Assembly: GCA_016169945.1 (NCBI GenBank)
Contig: JADLSH010000393.1
Location: forward strand, 5,907,501 to 5,971,500
DNA from: Trachythela sp. YZ-2020
Taxonomy: Eukaryota; Cnidaria; Anthozoa; Malacalcyonacea; Clavulariidae
Direction: 5' to 3'
Length of the DNA stretch: 64,000 nucleotides
Numbering within the stretch: position 1 is the first letter of the stretch; each line of letters starts with the position of its first letter. The notes beneath the pieces are model-generated. The model ran no database searches, had not been told where the DNA came from, and worked only from the letters and a program-made list of their open reading frames with translations. Below are positions 54,733-64,000 of the stretch, piece by piece. Made by a program: the position numbers and the translations under genes.

Positions 54733-56318
54733 AGATTTTTAATATGTCAATTGACTCGGATCAATTTCCTTCTGATTGGAAAGCTGCAAGGGTTATTCCA
54801 TTGTTTAAGAAAGGTCAGCGGTCCATGTTGGACAACTATAGACCGATATCAATCCTTCCTGTAGTAAGTAAACTTATGGAAAGAATTATGTATGATCAAA
54901 TGTATGAGTATCTTAACCAGAATAATCTTTTCTCAAAACACCAATTTGGTTTCAGACCTTATCATTCCACAACTACTACATTATTGGATTGTACGAACGA
55001 ATGGTATACCAACATGGACCGTGGGCTGTATAACTTAGTTATTTTTCTTGACCTAAAAAAAGCATTCGATACAGTCGACCACGAAATACTGTTAAGTAAG
55101 TTTGAAATGTATGGTTTCCAAAGGAAAGCATTAAATCTTTTACGTTGCTATTTGACGCACCGAACTCAAAGTTGTCAATTGGCCAGTATACTCTCGGTGG
55201 AGAAAGAAATCATTTGTGGCATTCCTCAGGGAAGTATACTCGGCCCTCTCTTATTTATTATGTATATAAATGATTTGCCAAGCTGCCTAGAACGCACAAC
55301 TCCAAGAATGTTTGCTGATGATACTAACTTAACGGCAGTAGGCAGAACAATTAGTGAGGCGGAAGAGAGGGCGAGCGTAGACATGAGGAATGTTCAGAAA
55401 TGGCTTTGTGCAAATAAACTAAGTCTAAATATAATGAAAACCGAGTATGTTGTAATTGGAACACGACATAAAATAAGTAATATTGATACCCATCAAGGAG
55501 TTAAAATAAATAATCAATTGATTAAAAAAGTTAAAAATACCAAAGCTCTTGGAGTTGAATTAGACGAAAACTTGAGTTGGGAAAAACACATTAATCATAT
55601 TAGCAGTAAAATATCATCAGGTATTGGGGCTATTAGAAAAATGAGGGAGTATGTCGAACAAGACATTTTGATAAAAGTTTATAATGCCTTAATCCAACCT
55701 TATTTTGATTATTGCTGTGAAGTATGGGATACACTTAATAAAGGCCTAAGCGAACGTCTACAGAAATTCCAAAACAGAGCGGCTAGGTTGATCATGAACT
55801 TAAAAAATGAACATGGTCAGTCTATTTTGGCACGAAAATCTCTAGGCTGGGTAACACTTGAAGAGCGTAGGGCACAAATGAAAGCCAGGCTCATGTACAA
55901 GACAGTTAATGGTTTAGCCCCCCAACGACTATGCGAAGCTTTCCAAAATCTGAATACCATTCATGACCATAATCTGAGAGGTTCTTCAACAAGGTTTTAT
56001 ATTCCAAGACCAAAAACGGAATCCTTAAAAAAAAGCTTCCAATATTGTGGGGCTAAACTATGGAATCAGATACCTGAAGAGATACGCAATTCGGTATCGT
56101 ATAATTCGTTCTGTAAAAAGCTATCTTCCTCGACCTTAATCTCGACTTAAAGTAGTAGTTAATTTTTTGTCTAAATAGGTATATAAGTGTATTTGTTATG
56201 TATGTAATATTAGAGCTAGTATATAAATAATAATTTGTAAGTACACATCCCTTTTGGAAATCAGCTTTTGCTGAAAAGGCCAATGTGTTTAAATAAAGTT
56301 GATCTATCTATCTATCTA
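54733..56318 (+). mobile_element. 5'-truncated LINE inserted in another LINE, copy 1 (frame intact)
   Basis: This carries an uninterrupted reverse transcriptase frame to TAA at 56148-56150: NYRPISILPVVSKLMERIMY, FLDLKKAFDTVDHEILL, GIPQGSILGPLLFIMYINDL, MFADDTNLTA. The 3' end has 'cccttttggaaatcagcttt', AATAAAG and an (ATCT)n tail (about 56301-56320). It splits the endonuclease of the host LINE. Confidence 0.88.
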
Positions 56319-56707
56319 TCTAATATGGATATCAATGAGACCACATAGTTTACCAAGAGAAGTTACATCAATCGTAGTAGGCGTGGTCTATCATTCGACG
56401 AGTAATGGGAAACCTGAGAACATTATTTTACGTGATCATGTTCAAAAAAATCTTGATGCTGCGTTACTTAAACAGCCAAATGCATTAATTATTCTAACAG
56501 GTGATTTTAATCCAACATCGACTGGTTTTAATCAAAAATATATAACCCAAGTGAATAGCCTTAAACAGTTGGTTACCTTTAAAACAAGAGATTCTGGTAT
56601 TTTAGACTGGCTGTTTACGAACAGACCTAAACTGTTCTCTTTAACCCAGCTACCTAAGATTGCATCATCTGACCATTATTCAATTCTGGCAAAGCCTATA
56701 CTTAGAG
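56317..56707 (+). pseudogene. LINE endonuclease C-terminal fragment, copy 1
   Basis: Encodes IVVGVVYHSTSNGKPENIIL, LIILTGDFNPTSTGF, DSGILDWLFTNRP and SDHYSIL, the second half of the endonuclease (GDFN and SDH boxes). It stops at the duplication junction. Confidence 0.75.
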
Positions 56708-56714
56708 CCTATCA

Positions 56715-57948
56715 ATAGGCCTATACTTCTACTCAGTTATTTACTGTTTTCTTTGGAAATAATTTGAGGAAAAAACGATTTCCTAAAACGTTCAGTTCTG
56801 CATAGATAATTGTTTTACTTGCATCTTGGTCGCATATCATAGTCTGTTGTTGCTTTATGGTGCAATAGTTCGCTTAGTTTATCATTATTCTCACTCTTTT
56901 TAAAAAATTGTTCACATAATATTTCTCTCCTTGCTTTTAGTAAAGGGATACCAGTAAAATTCCGGGCTTCTCTGTAACTCATTAATGGCAACGAGATTCG
57001 CAAAGCACGCCGCTGAATCTTTTCAATGTCTTCGCTCAAAAACTCTTGGATGTTAAAATGCCAGACTTGGCAGGCGTATTCGAGAACAGGTCTTATAATA
57101 GTAGTGTATACACAGTGATTAACGTGTTCGTATCAGCGTTTGATCGTTTCAGCACTCTCAGCATGCAGAGTCTTTTTCCTGCTTTTTTGACAACATTGTT
57201 TACGTGTTTCTTTCCAATTTATATTATCCTGAACAATTAGTCCCAGAACCCGAGCTGATGATGCACGTTCTACAGCAACGCCATTTATAATTAAAGGTGG
57301 GAAGTCCTGTTTATCTTTTGCAAAATCTATTATCAATTATTTACATTTGCTGATGTTCAGTTTCATATTATTAACGATGGTCCAATTATAGATAATATCC
57401 ACAAGCTCTTGGAGGATGCTATTGATATCCGGTATAATACTTTCAGTGATAGTACTATCGTCGACGTATTTCCATCGGTTATTCCAGTCTGTGAGAAGGT
57501 CGTTTATCATAACGAGAAAAAGTACTGGTCCCAGAACTGTTCCTTGTGGCACACCTCCGTTTAAAGTTTGCCAATTTGATACACAGTTAGCTATCTTGAC
57601 GCGTTGTTTGCGTTCAAAAAGGAAACTTCTAATCCAATTTGTAATTGTCGATGGTACCTTCATTTCATATAACTTGTACAGCAGGATGTTGTGGTCTATA
57701 AGATCGAAAGCTTTCGAAAAATCGAGCAAGAAACCCCTTACAGCGGTTTTTGATGTATCAGTTTCATATAACAAGTGATGTACAAAGCTTAATAGGGCAT
57801 GAGTTGTCGAGGAGTTTTTTAAAGAACCAAATTGTCGCCTATCAATCTTTTCCTTTATATACTCAAGTAACCAATCAGTAACAAAACGTTCACAGGTTTT
57901 AGACAGGGTAGATGTAAGCGAAATGGAGCGAAGGTCTTTGGTGATCAA
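56715..57948 (-). pseudogene. LINE reverse transcriptase with YVDD box, copy 2
   Basis: Second copy of 53201-54434 with a handful of substitutions; it lacks the 3' untranslated tail because the duplicated unit starts just inside the element. Confidence 0.8.
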
Positions 57949-58245
57949 TCAGAGCCCCATGTAATAGAAAATCCCACATATGAAATCCCCACAAGAATTA
58001 CTAGACGTAAGAAACGCCCGTATCAGAATCCAGGGAGAGCAGTCAACTATCATGCTCTGAAAAATTTGAAAAAGATAAAAATCCCCAAAAGGTATGATAT
58101 TCCCACCATTCTATCTGCGAATGTGAGGTCGCTGCCAAAGAAAGTAGATGAGATTGAACAAATAGCTCTGCTCAATTCTGTTGGTGCTATTTGTATAACC
58201 GAAACCTGGTTATCGCCAGAAATTCCTGACTCATCCATTTCTTAC
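57949..58245 (+). pseudogene. 5' part of a LINE endonuclease, copy 2
   Basis: Second copy of 54435-54730 with one extra A in 'ccccaaaagg', which shifts the frame at about 58088. Confidence 0.7.
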
Positions 58246-58246
58246 T

Positions 58247-59829
58247 GAGATTTTTAATATGTCAATTGACTCGGATCAATTTCCTTCTGATTGGAAAGCT
58301 GCAAGGGTTATTCCATTGTTTAAGAAAGGTCAGCGGTCCATGTTGGACAACTATAGACCGATATCAATCCTTCCTGTAGTAAGTAAACTTATGGAAAGAA
58401 TTATGTATGATCAAATGTATGAGTATCTTAACCAGAATAATCTTTTCTCAAAACACCAATTTGGTTTCAGACCTTATCATTCCACAACTACTACATTATT
58501 GGATTGTACGAACGAATGGTATACCAACATGGACCGTGGGCTGTATAACTTAGTTATTTTTCTTGACCTAAAAAAAGCATTCGATACAGTCGACCACGAA
58601 ATACTGTTAAGTAAGTTTGAAATGTATGGTTTCCAAAGGAAAGCATTAAATCTTTGCGTTGCTATTTGACGCACCGAACTCAAAGTTGTCAATTGGCCAG
58701 TATACTCGGTGGAGAAAGAAATCATTTGTGGCATTCCTCAGGGAAGTATACTCGCCCTCTCTTATTTATTATGTATATAAATGATTTGCCAAGCTGCCTA
58801 GAACGCACAACTCCAAGAATGTTTGCTGATGATACTAACTTAACGGCAGTAGGCAGAACAATTAGTGAGGCGGAAGAGAGGGCGAGCGTAGACATGAGGA
58901 ATGTTCAGAAATGGCTTTGTGCAAATAAACTAAGTCTAAATATAATGAAAACCGAGTATGTTGTAATTGGAACACGACATAAAATAAGTAATATTGATAC
59001 CCATCAAGGAGTTAAAATAAATAATCAATTGATTAAAAAAGTTAAAAATACCAAAGCTCTTGGAGTTGAATTAGACGAAAACTTGAGTTGGGAAAAACAC
59101 ATTAATCATATTAGCAGTAAAATATCATCAGGTATTGGGGCTATTAGAAAAATGAGGGAGTATGTCGAACAAGACATTTTGATAAAAGTTTATAATGCCT
59201 TAATCCAACCTTATTTTGATTATTGCTGTGAAGTATGGGATACACTTAATAAAGGCCTAAGCGAACGTCTACAGAAATTCCAAAACAGAGCGGCTAGGTT
59301 GATCATGAACTTAAAAAATGAACATGGTCAGTCTATTTTGGCACGAAAATCTCTAGGCTGGGTAACACTTGAAGAGCGTAGGGCACAAATGAAAGCCAGG
59401 CTCATGTACAAGACAGTTAATGGTTTAGCCCCCCAACGACTATGCGAAGCTTTCCAAAATCTGAATACCATTCATGACCATAATCTGAGAGGTTCTTCAA
59501 CAAGGTTTTATATTCCAAGACCAAAAACGGAATCCTTAAAAAAAAGCTTCCAATATTGTGGGGCTAAACTATGGAATCAGATACCTGAAGAGATACGCAA
59601 TTCGGTATCGTATAATTCGTTCTGTAAAAAGCTATCTTCCTCGACCTTAATCTCGACTTAAAGTAGTAGTTAATTTTTTGTCTAAATAGGTATATAAGTG
59701 TATTTGTTATGTATGTAATATTAGAGCTAGTATATAAATAATAATTTGTAAGTACACATCCCTTTTGGAAATCAGCTTTTGCTGAAAAGGCCAATGTGTT
59801 TAAATAAAGTTGATCTATCTATCTATCTA
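58247..59829 (+). pseudogene. 5'-truncated LINE inserted in another LINE, copy 2 (frameshifted)
   Basis: Second copy of 54733-56318. It has small deletions at about 58656 (ttttacg to tttgcg), 58706 (ctctcgg to ctcgg) and 58754 (cggccctc to cgccctc). These break the reverse transcriptase frame just before and at the GIPQGS box, while copy 1 remains open. Confidence 0.85.
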
Positions 59830-62275
59830 TCTAATATGGATATCAATGAGACCACATAGTTTACCAAGAGAAGTTACATCAATCGTAGTAGGCGTGGTCT
59901 ATCATTCGACGAGTAATGGGAAACCTGAGAACATTATTTTACGTGATCATGTTCAAAAAAATCTTGATGCTGCGTTACTTAAACAGCCAAATGCATTAAT
60001 TATTCTAACAGGTGATTTTAATCCAACATCGACTGGTTTTAATCAAAAATATATAACCCAAGTGAATAGCCTTAAACAGTTGGTTACCTTTAAAACAAGA
60101 GATTCTGGTATTTTAGACTGGCTGTTTACGAACAGACCTAAACTGTTCTCTTTAACCCAGCTACCTAAGATTGCATCATCTGACCATTATTCAATTCTGG
60201 CAAAGCCTATACTTAGAGGTGAAACTAAACTAATAAGTAAATCTAAAATACGCGATATGAGGGATAGTGCGTGGTGTGCGCTAGGTCGATGGATTACTCA
60301 AAAAGATTGGTCCTCTGTCCTCGAAGCCAATTTGATCTTTTTAACTCAGATCTTAACCAGGCTATTGATAGATTCCTTCCACAAAAAGAGGTTAAAAAGT
60401 ACCCAACAGATCGACCATGGATCACTACTAAGATTAAAAAAGGGATTCAAAAACGCCAATCAGCTTTTATCCAGCAAGGGAAAATGTCAACAGCATACCG
60501 ATATTGGAGAAACAAAGTCCAACGTTCCATTCGTGCAGCAAAATACCAATATTATAGCGTTAAAGTTACTGATGTACAAAGAGTTAATTCCGCAAAATGG
60601 TGGAGAGAAATTAAAAAACTCTCTGGGCAAAGTTCAAAACTGGAATGGCACCATCAGTTTCTAGAAAATAGCTCTGACACTAAGTTACTAGCTAATAGGA
60701 TTAACAACTTCTTTACTGGCCTTACTGATAATTTTGAGCCTTTAACTCCACGCATTGTATCCCACGAAGTTACAGGATTTATTTGTAACTGAAAATGAGG
60801 TCTACAGAGCATTATCAGCGCTCCAAGTAAATAAATCAGTCGGTCCTGATTACATCCCGAATAGAGTCCTCAAGGAATTCGCGCATGAAATGGCACCTAT
60901 CATCAAAGATATCTATAACCAATCAATGAAAGAGGGATATATTCCTGAACTCCTCAAATCATCAATTGTTATTCCAGTACCGAAGATCAACCCCCCTAAA
61001 ACCATAGAAAATGACCTCCGACCTATCTCGTTGACATGTACCATAGCAAAGGTCATGGAAGGTTTTACATGCACAAGACTCCTACCTCAGTTAGAAGATA
61101 AGCTGGATCCGCGCCAATATGCTCGTAAAAATCATTCAACAACAGATGCTCTACTATATACATTGCAAGCAATCTACGAAGCAGTGGATACTGGTGAGGC
61201 CGGAGCACGCTTATTCTTTGCTGATTTTTCTAAAGGGTTCGACCTCATTGATCATACCATCCTTCTACACGAACTAGAGAACCTACAAGTTCATCCTGCA
61301 CTTTTGAATTGGATTGCAGCCTTTCTAACCAACCGTATGCAGGCTGTTAAAATAGATGGGGTTCTATCAGACTGGAAATCAGTGAAGGGTGGGGTTCCTC
61401 AAGGAACTAAACTAGGCGTAATTCTCTTTATTGTCATGACAAACAAATTGCTCTGGGAATGGAATCTCCGGACTAAATTTGTCGATGACACATCCGTACT
61501 GGAGATTATCCCAAGAAATTCCATTAGCGTCCTAAACAATGCTGCTGCTGATATACATAATTTTGCCATAGAGCATAATATGAAGCTAAATCCTACCAAA
61601 TGCAAAGAAATGCTTATTAACTTCCTACGCAATCCAAACTTTCTGATTAAACCTATACAAATAGGTAACTATGTTATAGAACAAGTGGAGACTTATAAGA
61701 TCCTAGGTGTGATCATGAGTAGTAATCTAAAGTGGAACTGTCATGTCGACCACATTATCAAGAAAGCCAGTAAGAAACTATATTCGCTAAGGGTACTGCG
61801 TAGAGCTGGAGTCGAAAATGATAATATCTTAAAAGTTTATTTAACTATAGTTCGACCAGTGCTGGAATACGCCGTACCGGTATGGCAAGCCATCCCGGAC
61901 TATTTGTCTGAGGCAATCGAAGTCGTGCAAAAGAGATCACTTAAAATTATCTATCCTGAGTGTGATTCGTACACAGACGCATTATATCTAGCCGACATCC
62001 CTACACTCAAGAGTAGAAGAGATCTATTGTGTGAGAAATATATGGACAAAATGAAATCTAAAGACCATCTCCTACATAATCTACTTCCAAAACCGGTCGT
62101 CTTTGAGAATCAGCGTAATCTGAGAAGGAAATCAGAACAATTTTACCTATTTAAAAATAATACGGTCTGTAAAACGAACAGAGCACAATCCTTTTTTACC
62201 TTTAAATTTTTCCATTAATACTGCTTAATTAAATATTTAGAAATATGCTGTAAATATTAGGAATAAATAATAATA
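59828..62275 (+). pseudogene. LINE with FVDD reverse transcriptase, host of the inserted LINE
   Basis: After the endonuclease second half (GDFNPTSTGF, SDHYSIL) the frame changes at about 60290-60330 to DRPWITTKIKKGIQKRQSAF and SAKWWREIKKL. It changes again at about 60770 to the reverse transcriptase: DLRPISLTCTIAKVMEGFTC, FFADFSKGFDLIDHTILL, GGVPQGTKLGVILFI, TKFVDDTSVLE, ILGVIMSSNLKWN and IVRPVLEYAVPVWQ. It ends at a TAA (62216-62218), followed by an AATAAATAATAATAG tail at about 62262. With 57949-58245 it makes a nearly full second half of one element. Confidence 0.82.
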
Positions 62276-64000
62276 GTCTAAATTCGAACATTTTAATATG
62301 AACATTACCTTAGAAATATTATGTAAATTTTATTAGTAAGCTCGTTAATTCAGTTGTATAACTGCAAGAGAGTTTTAATAAACATCAATAATGTTACCCT
62401 GGAAAATTTTAAATCTAGAATACCTGAAATGGCATTTACTACGTTCTGGGGAAGATTTGACGTGCAGAAACTCGAAGAATTTGACACCTTCATATCAAGT
62501 TTTTTTTATATATTCTGACCTTTTTATGGGAGGGCTACTGGATTTTCAATATTTGCTAAATTGGGCGAAATAGAAATATAAGAACTAATGAAAGCAACTG
62601 TGTTATGATTTAATCGATAGTGTCGTAAAGGTAATATGTTGCCATGGACAACGATATAGGAGACACGAATATAGGAGAAAACACGGAAATATATATGTAT
62701 GAATGAGTTGAGATGTAAAATATCTGTCAATGTCCGCTCTTGGTAGGCATGGACAGATTAGAGTTAAATGTAAGAGATCCGCTCATTGATTCTGTAATGA
62801 GGTGAATGGTGCGTAGTTGTGAAATACAAGAAATTCACCCTAACGGTATCAGTGAGCTGCCATCAGCAGACATTGACAGATATTCTACATCTCAACTAAT
62901 TTCATGCATAGTTCCGTATTTTCTCCTATTTATGTCTTTTTCAGATTTTCTTCCATGTATATTTTGTATTGTAATTTGCACATATAGTTTGCTTTGACTA
63001 AATCCATCTGACATCCGTTATATACAGGTTCCACTATATTGATGTTGTTTCTTCTTGTTGAACAATTTTAAGTTGACAGTATGCTTTTATAGAAGATACG
63101 CTAAAGTGTTTGGTTTTAGAATTCATAAAATTTGGATAAATGCTGATGTACAGCAGTACTATATAATTATGATATCATTTGGTCTGTATATCGACGTTGA
63201 GGTCTGTCGTTTTATCACCCAGTATGTCATGTTATACATGTAAGATAAGGTAATTAGTAACATTTGTAAAAGAGTTGTTATTGAGAATAAATCAGCATTT
63301 GACTATATTTATTGTAAAATTTATTGTCAATTAATAACATCATGCAGTTACCATAGCAACACTAAGTGTGCAATTCTTGTTCAAAGTTACTGATCTGAAA
63401 ACAAGGACTGGATATTGCTTCTGCTATGCATAAATGAAACCAATGGTTTCCTCCAAAATTGCCTCCTTGAATTCAAAAGGATGCTCTATCCGGTTCCAGT
63501 TTTCAGATCGGTGGTTCCAAGTACAACTCCAAGTTAAGTCAGGGATATCTTTAGGGGCTGAAAAGGGTGGACCGCGCGAAAAATATTGGCAAAAAGGAGG
63601 AGGGGCATGCAGAAACGATACAATGTTTTGTTGTTCTGTTTACAATGTTTTAAGGTTACAGACTTTCAGTACATGTATTTTGGAATTTTTAGGAGAGAAG
63701 GTGGGGGGGGGGGGGCGGCGTCATATTCAGGGGCAGGCCAGTGGGAAGAAGTTGAGTATGAAAGGGTGGGCAATGCCAAAAATTAAGAGGGCACACTAAA
63801 TTAAACCAGATAAAACATGAACGGTCCCTAAAAACCCAGCATTCTGCAAGTGCAACCTATTAATTTAGTCTCCAATGATGCTTGGACCTATTTTGATGAA
63901 ACAAATACGAAAATGTTTCAAATGATGAGCTCTGTCAATTTTAACATGTTACTGAAACCCGTTGTACGTGTGAACATGTGAAACTGAAGTAATTTTCATA
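62276..64000. other. Intergenic, no gene seen
   Basis: No coding sequence is supported. 63590-63815 resembles 23262-23440 ('tgtactttggatttttaggagagg' versus 'catgtattttggaatttttaggagaga', then a G-run, 'catgccaaagatttaagagag' versus 'caatgccaaaaattaagagg', and 'cactaaatt'). Both are copies of one non-coding dispersed repeat with a homopolymer tract. Confidence 0.5.

Larger units (their letters stand above)
53198..60218. repeat. Tandem duplication, two units of about 3.51 kb
   Basis: 53198-56707 and 56712-60218 are nearly identical. The offset is 3514 bp at the start and 3511 bp at the end, through an added A near 58085 and small losses near 58656, 58706 and 58754. The junction 'cttagag|ccta|tcaatagg' has four extra bases and nearby copies of 'gcctatactt', suggesting a joining or template-switch event rather than transposition. 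Confidence 0.9.

Overview
This is an animal (metazoan) genomic window that is AT-rich, intron-containing and crowded with transposable elements. Introns follow the GT-AG rule, one recognisable host gene is present (a FOXM1-type forkhead factor), and a SINE carries what looks like the conserved Nin-type core. Together with the mix of LINEs, a DIRS-like element, hAT, mariner and MULE-like elements and HECT/integrase gene pairs, this suggests a marine invertebrate, perhaps a cnidarian. The species assignment is an inference only.

Layout. 1-2.6 kb: intergenic, with a TTAA-flanked MITE and an hAT-type element. 3.3-7.5 kb: the last two recognisable exons of foxm1 on the + strand, separated by a 2.6-kb intron; the forkhead reading frame is broken by one missing T in a T-run. 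8.9-16.7 kb: a large element with 'TTCGAGTT'-rich ends that carries an intact eight-exon MULE-like transposase gene (- strand, 1064 codons by my splice model). 16.8-25.4 kb: a stack of nested insertions in which a 1.14-kb foldback element and an hAT-type element lie next to each other at one GTTCGAG target, a LINE lies inside the hAT, and a 1.3-kb-arm inverted duplication includes one arm that preserves the LINE's empty site. 26.5-31.0 kb: two convergent genes, a zinc-ribbon/CUE/HECT ubiquitin-ligase-like gene and a DDE integrase-like gene, each with frameshifts. 31.2-33 kb: minisatellites and a tRNA-derived SINE pair. 34.2-37.5 kb: a degenerate DIRS-like tyrosine-recombinase retrotransposon (- strand) whose recombinase is split by an hAT-type MITE. 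37.9-38.3 kb: an array of about ten short hairpin motifs. 39-45 kb: Harbinger-like MITEs, a TTAA-flanked element with long inverted ends, and a mariner-like element. 45-50.7 kb: mostly repeats, including a SINE and an hAT element. 50.7-62.3 kb: several LINE copies, including a recent 3.5-kb tandem duplication of a LINE-in-LINE nest.

Only foxm1 looks like an ordinary cellular gene. Six insertions show exact 8-bp target duplications typical of hAT, two show TAA, several show TA, and one or two show TTAA, so order of insertion can often be read directly. The single-base breaks in foxm1, the HECT gene, the integrase, the mariner and the DIRS element may be decay, assembly error, or both; the intact frame of the MULE-like gene stands out against that background.
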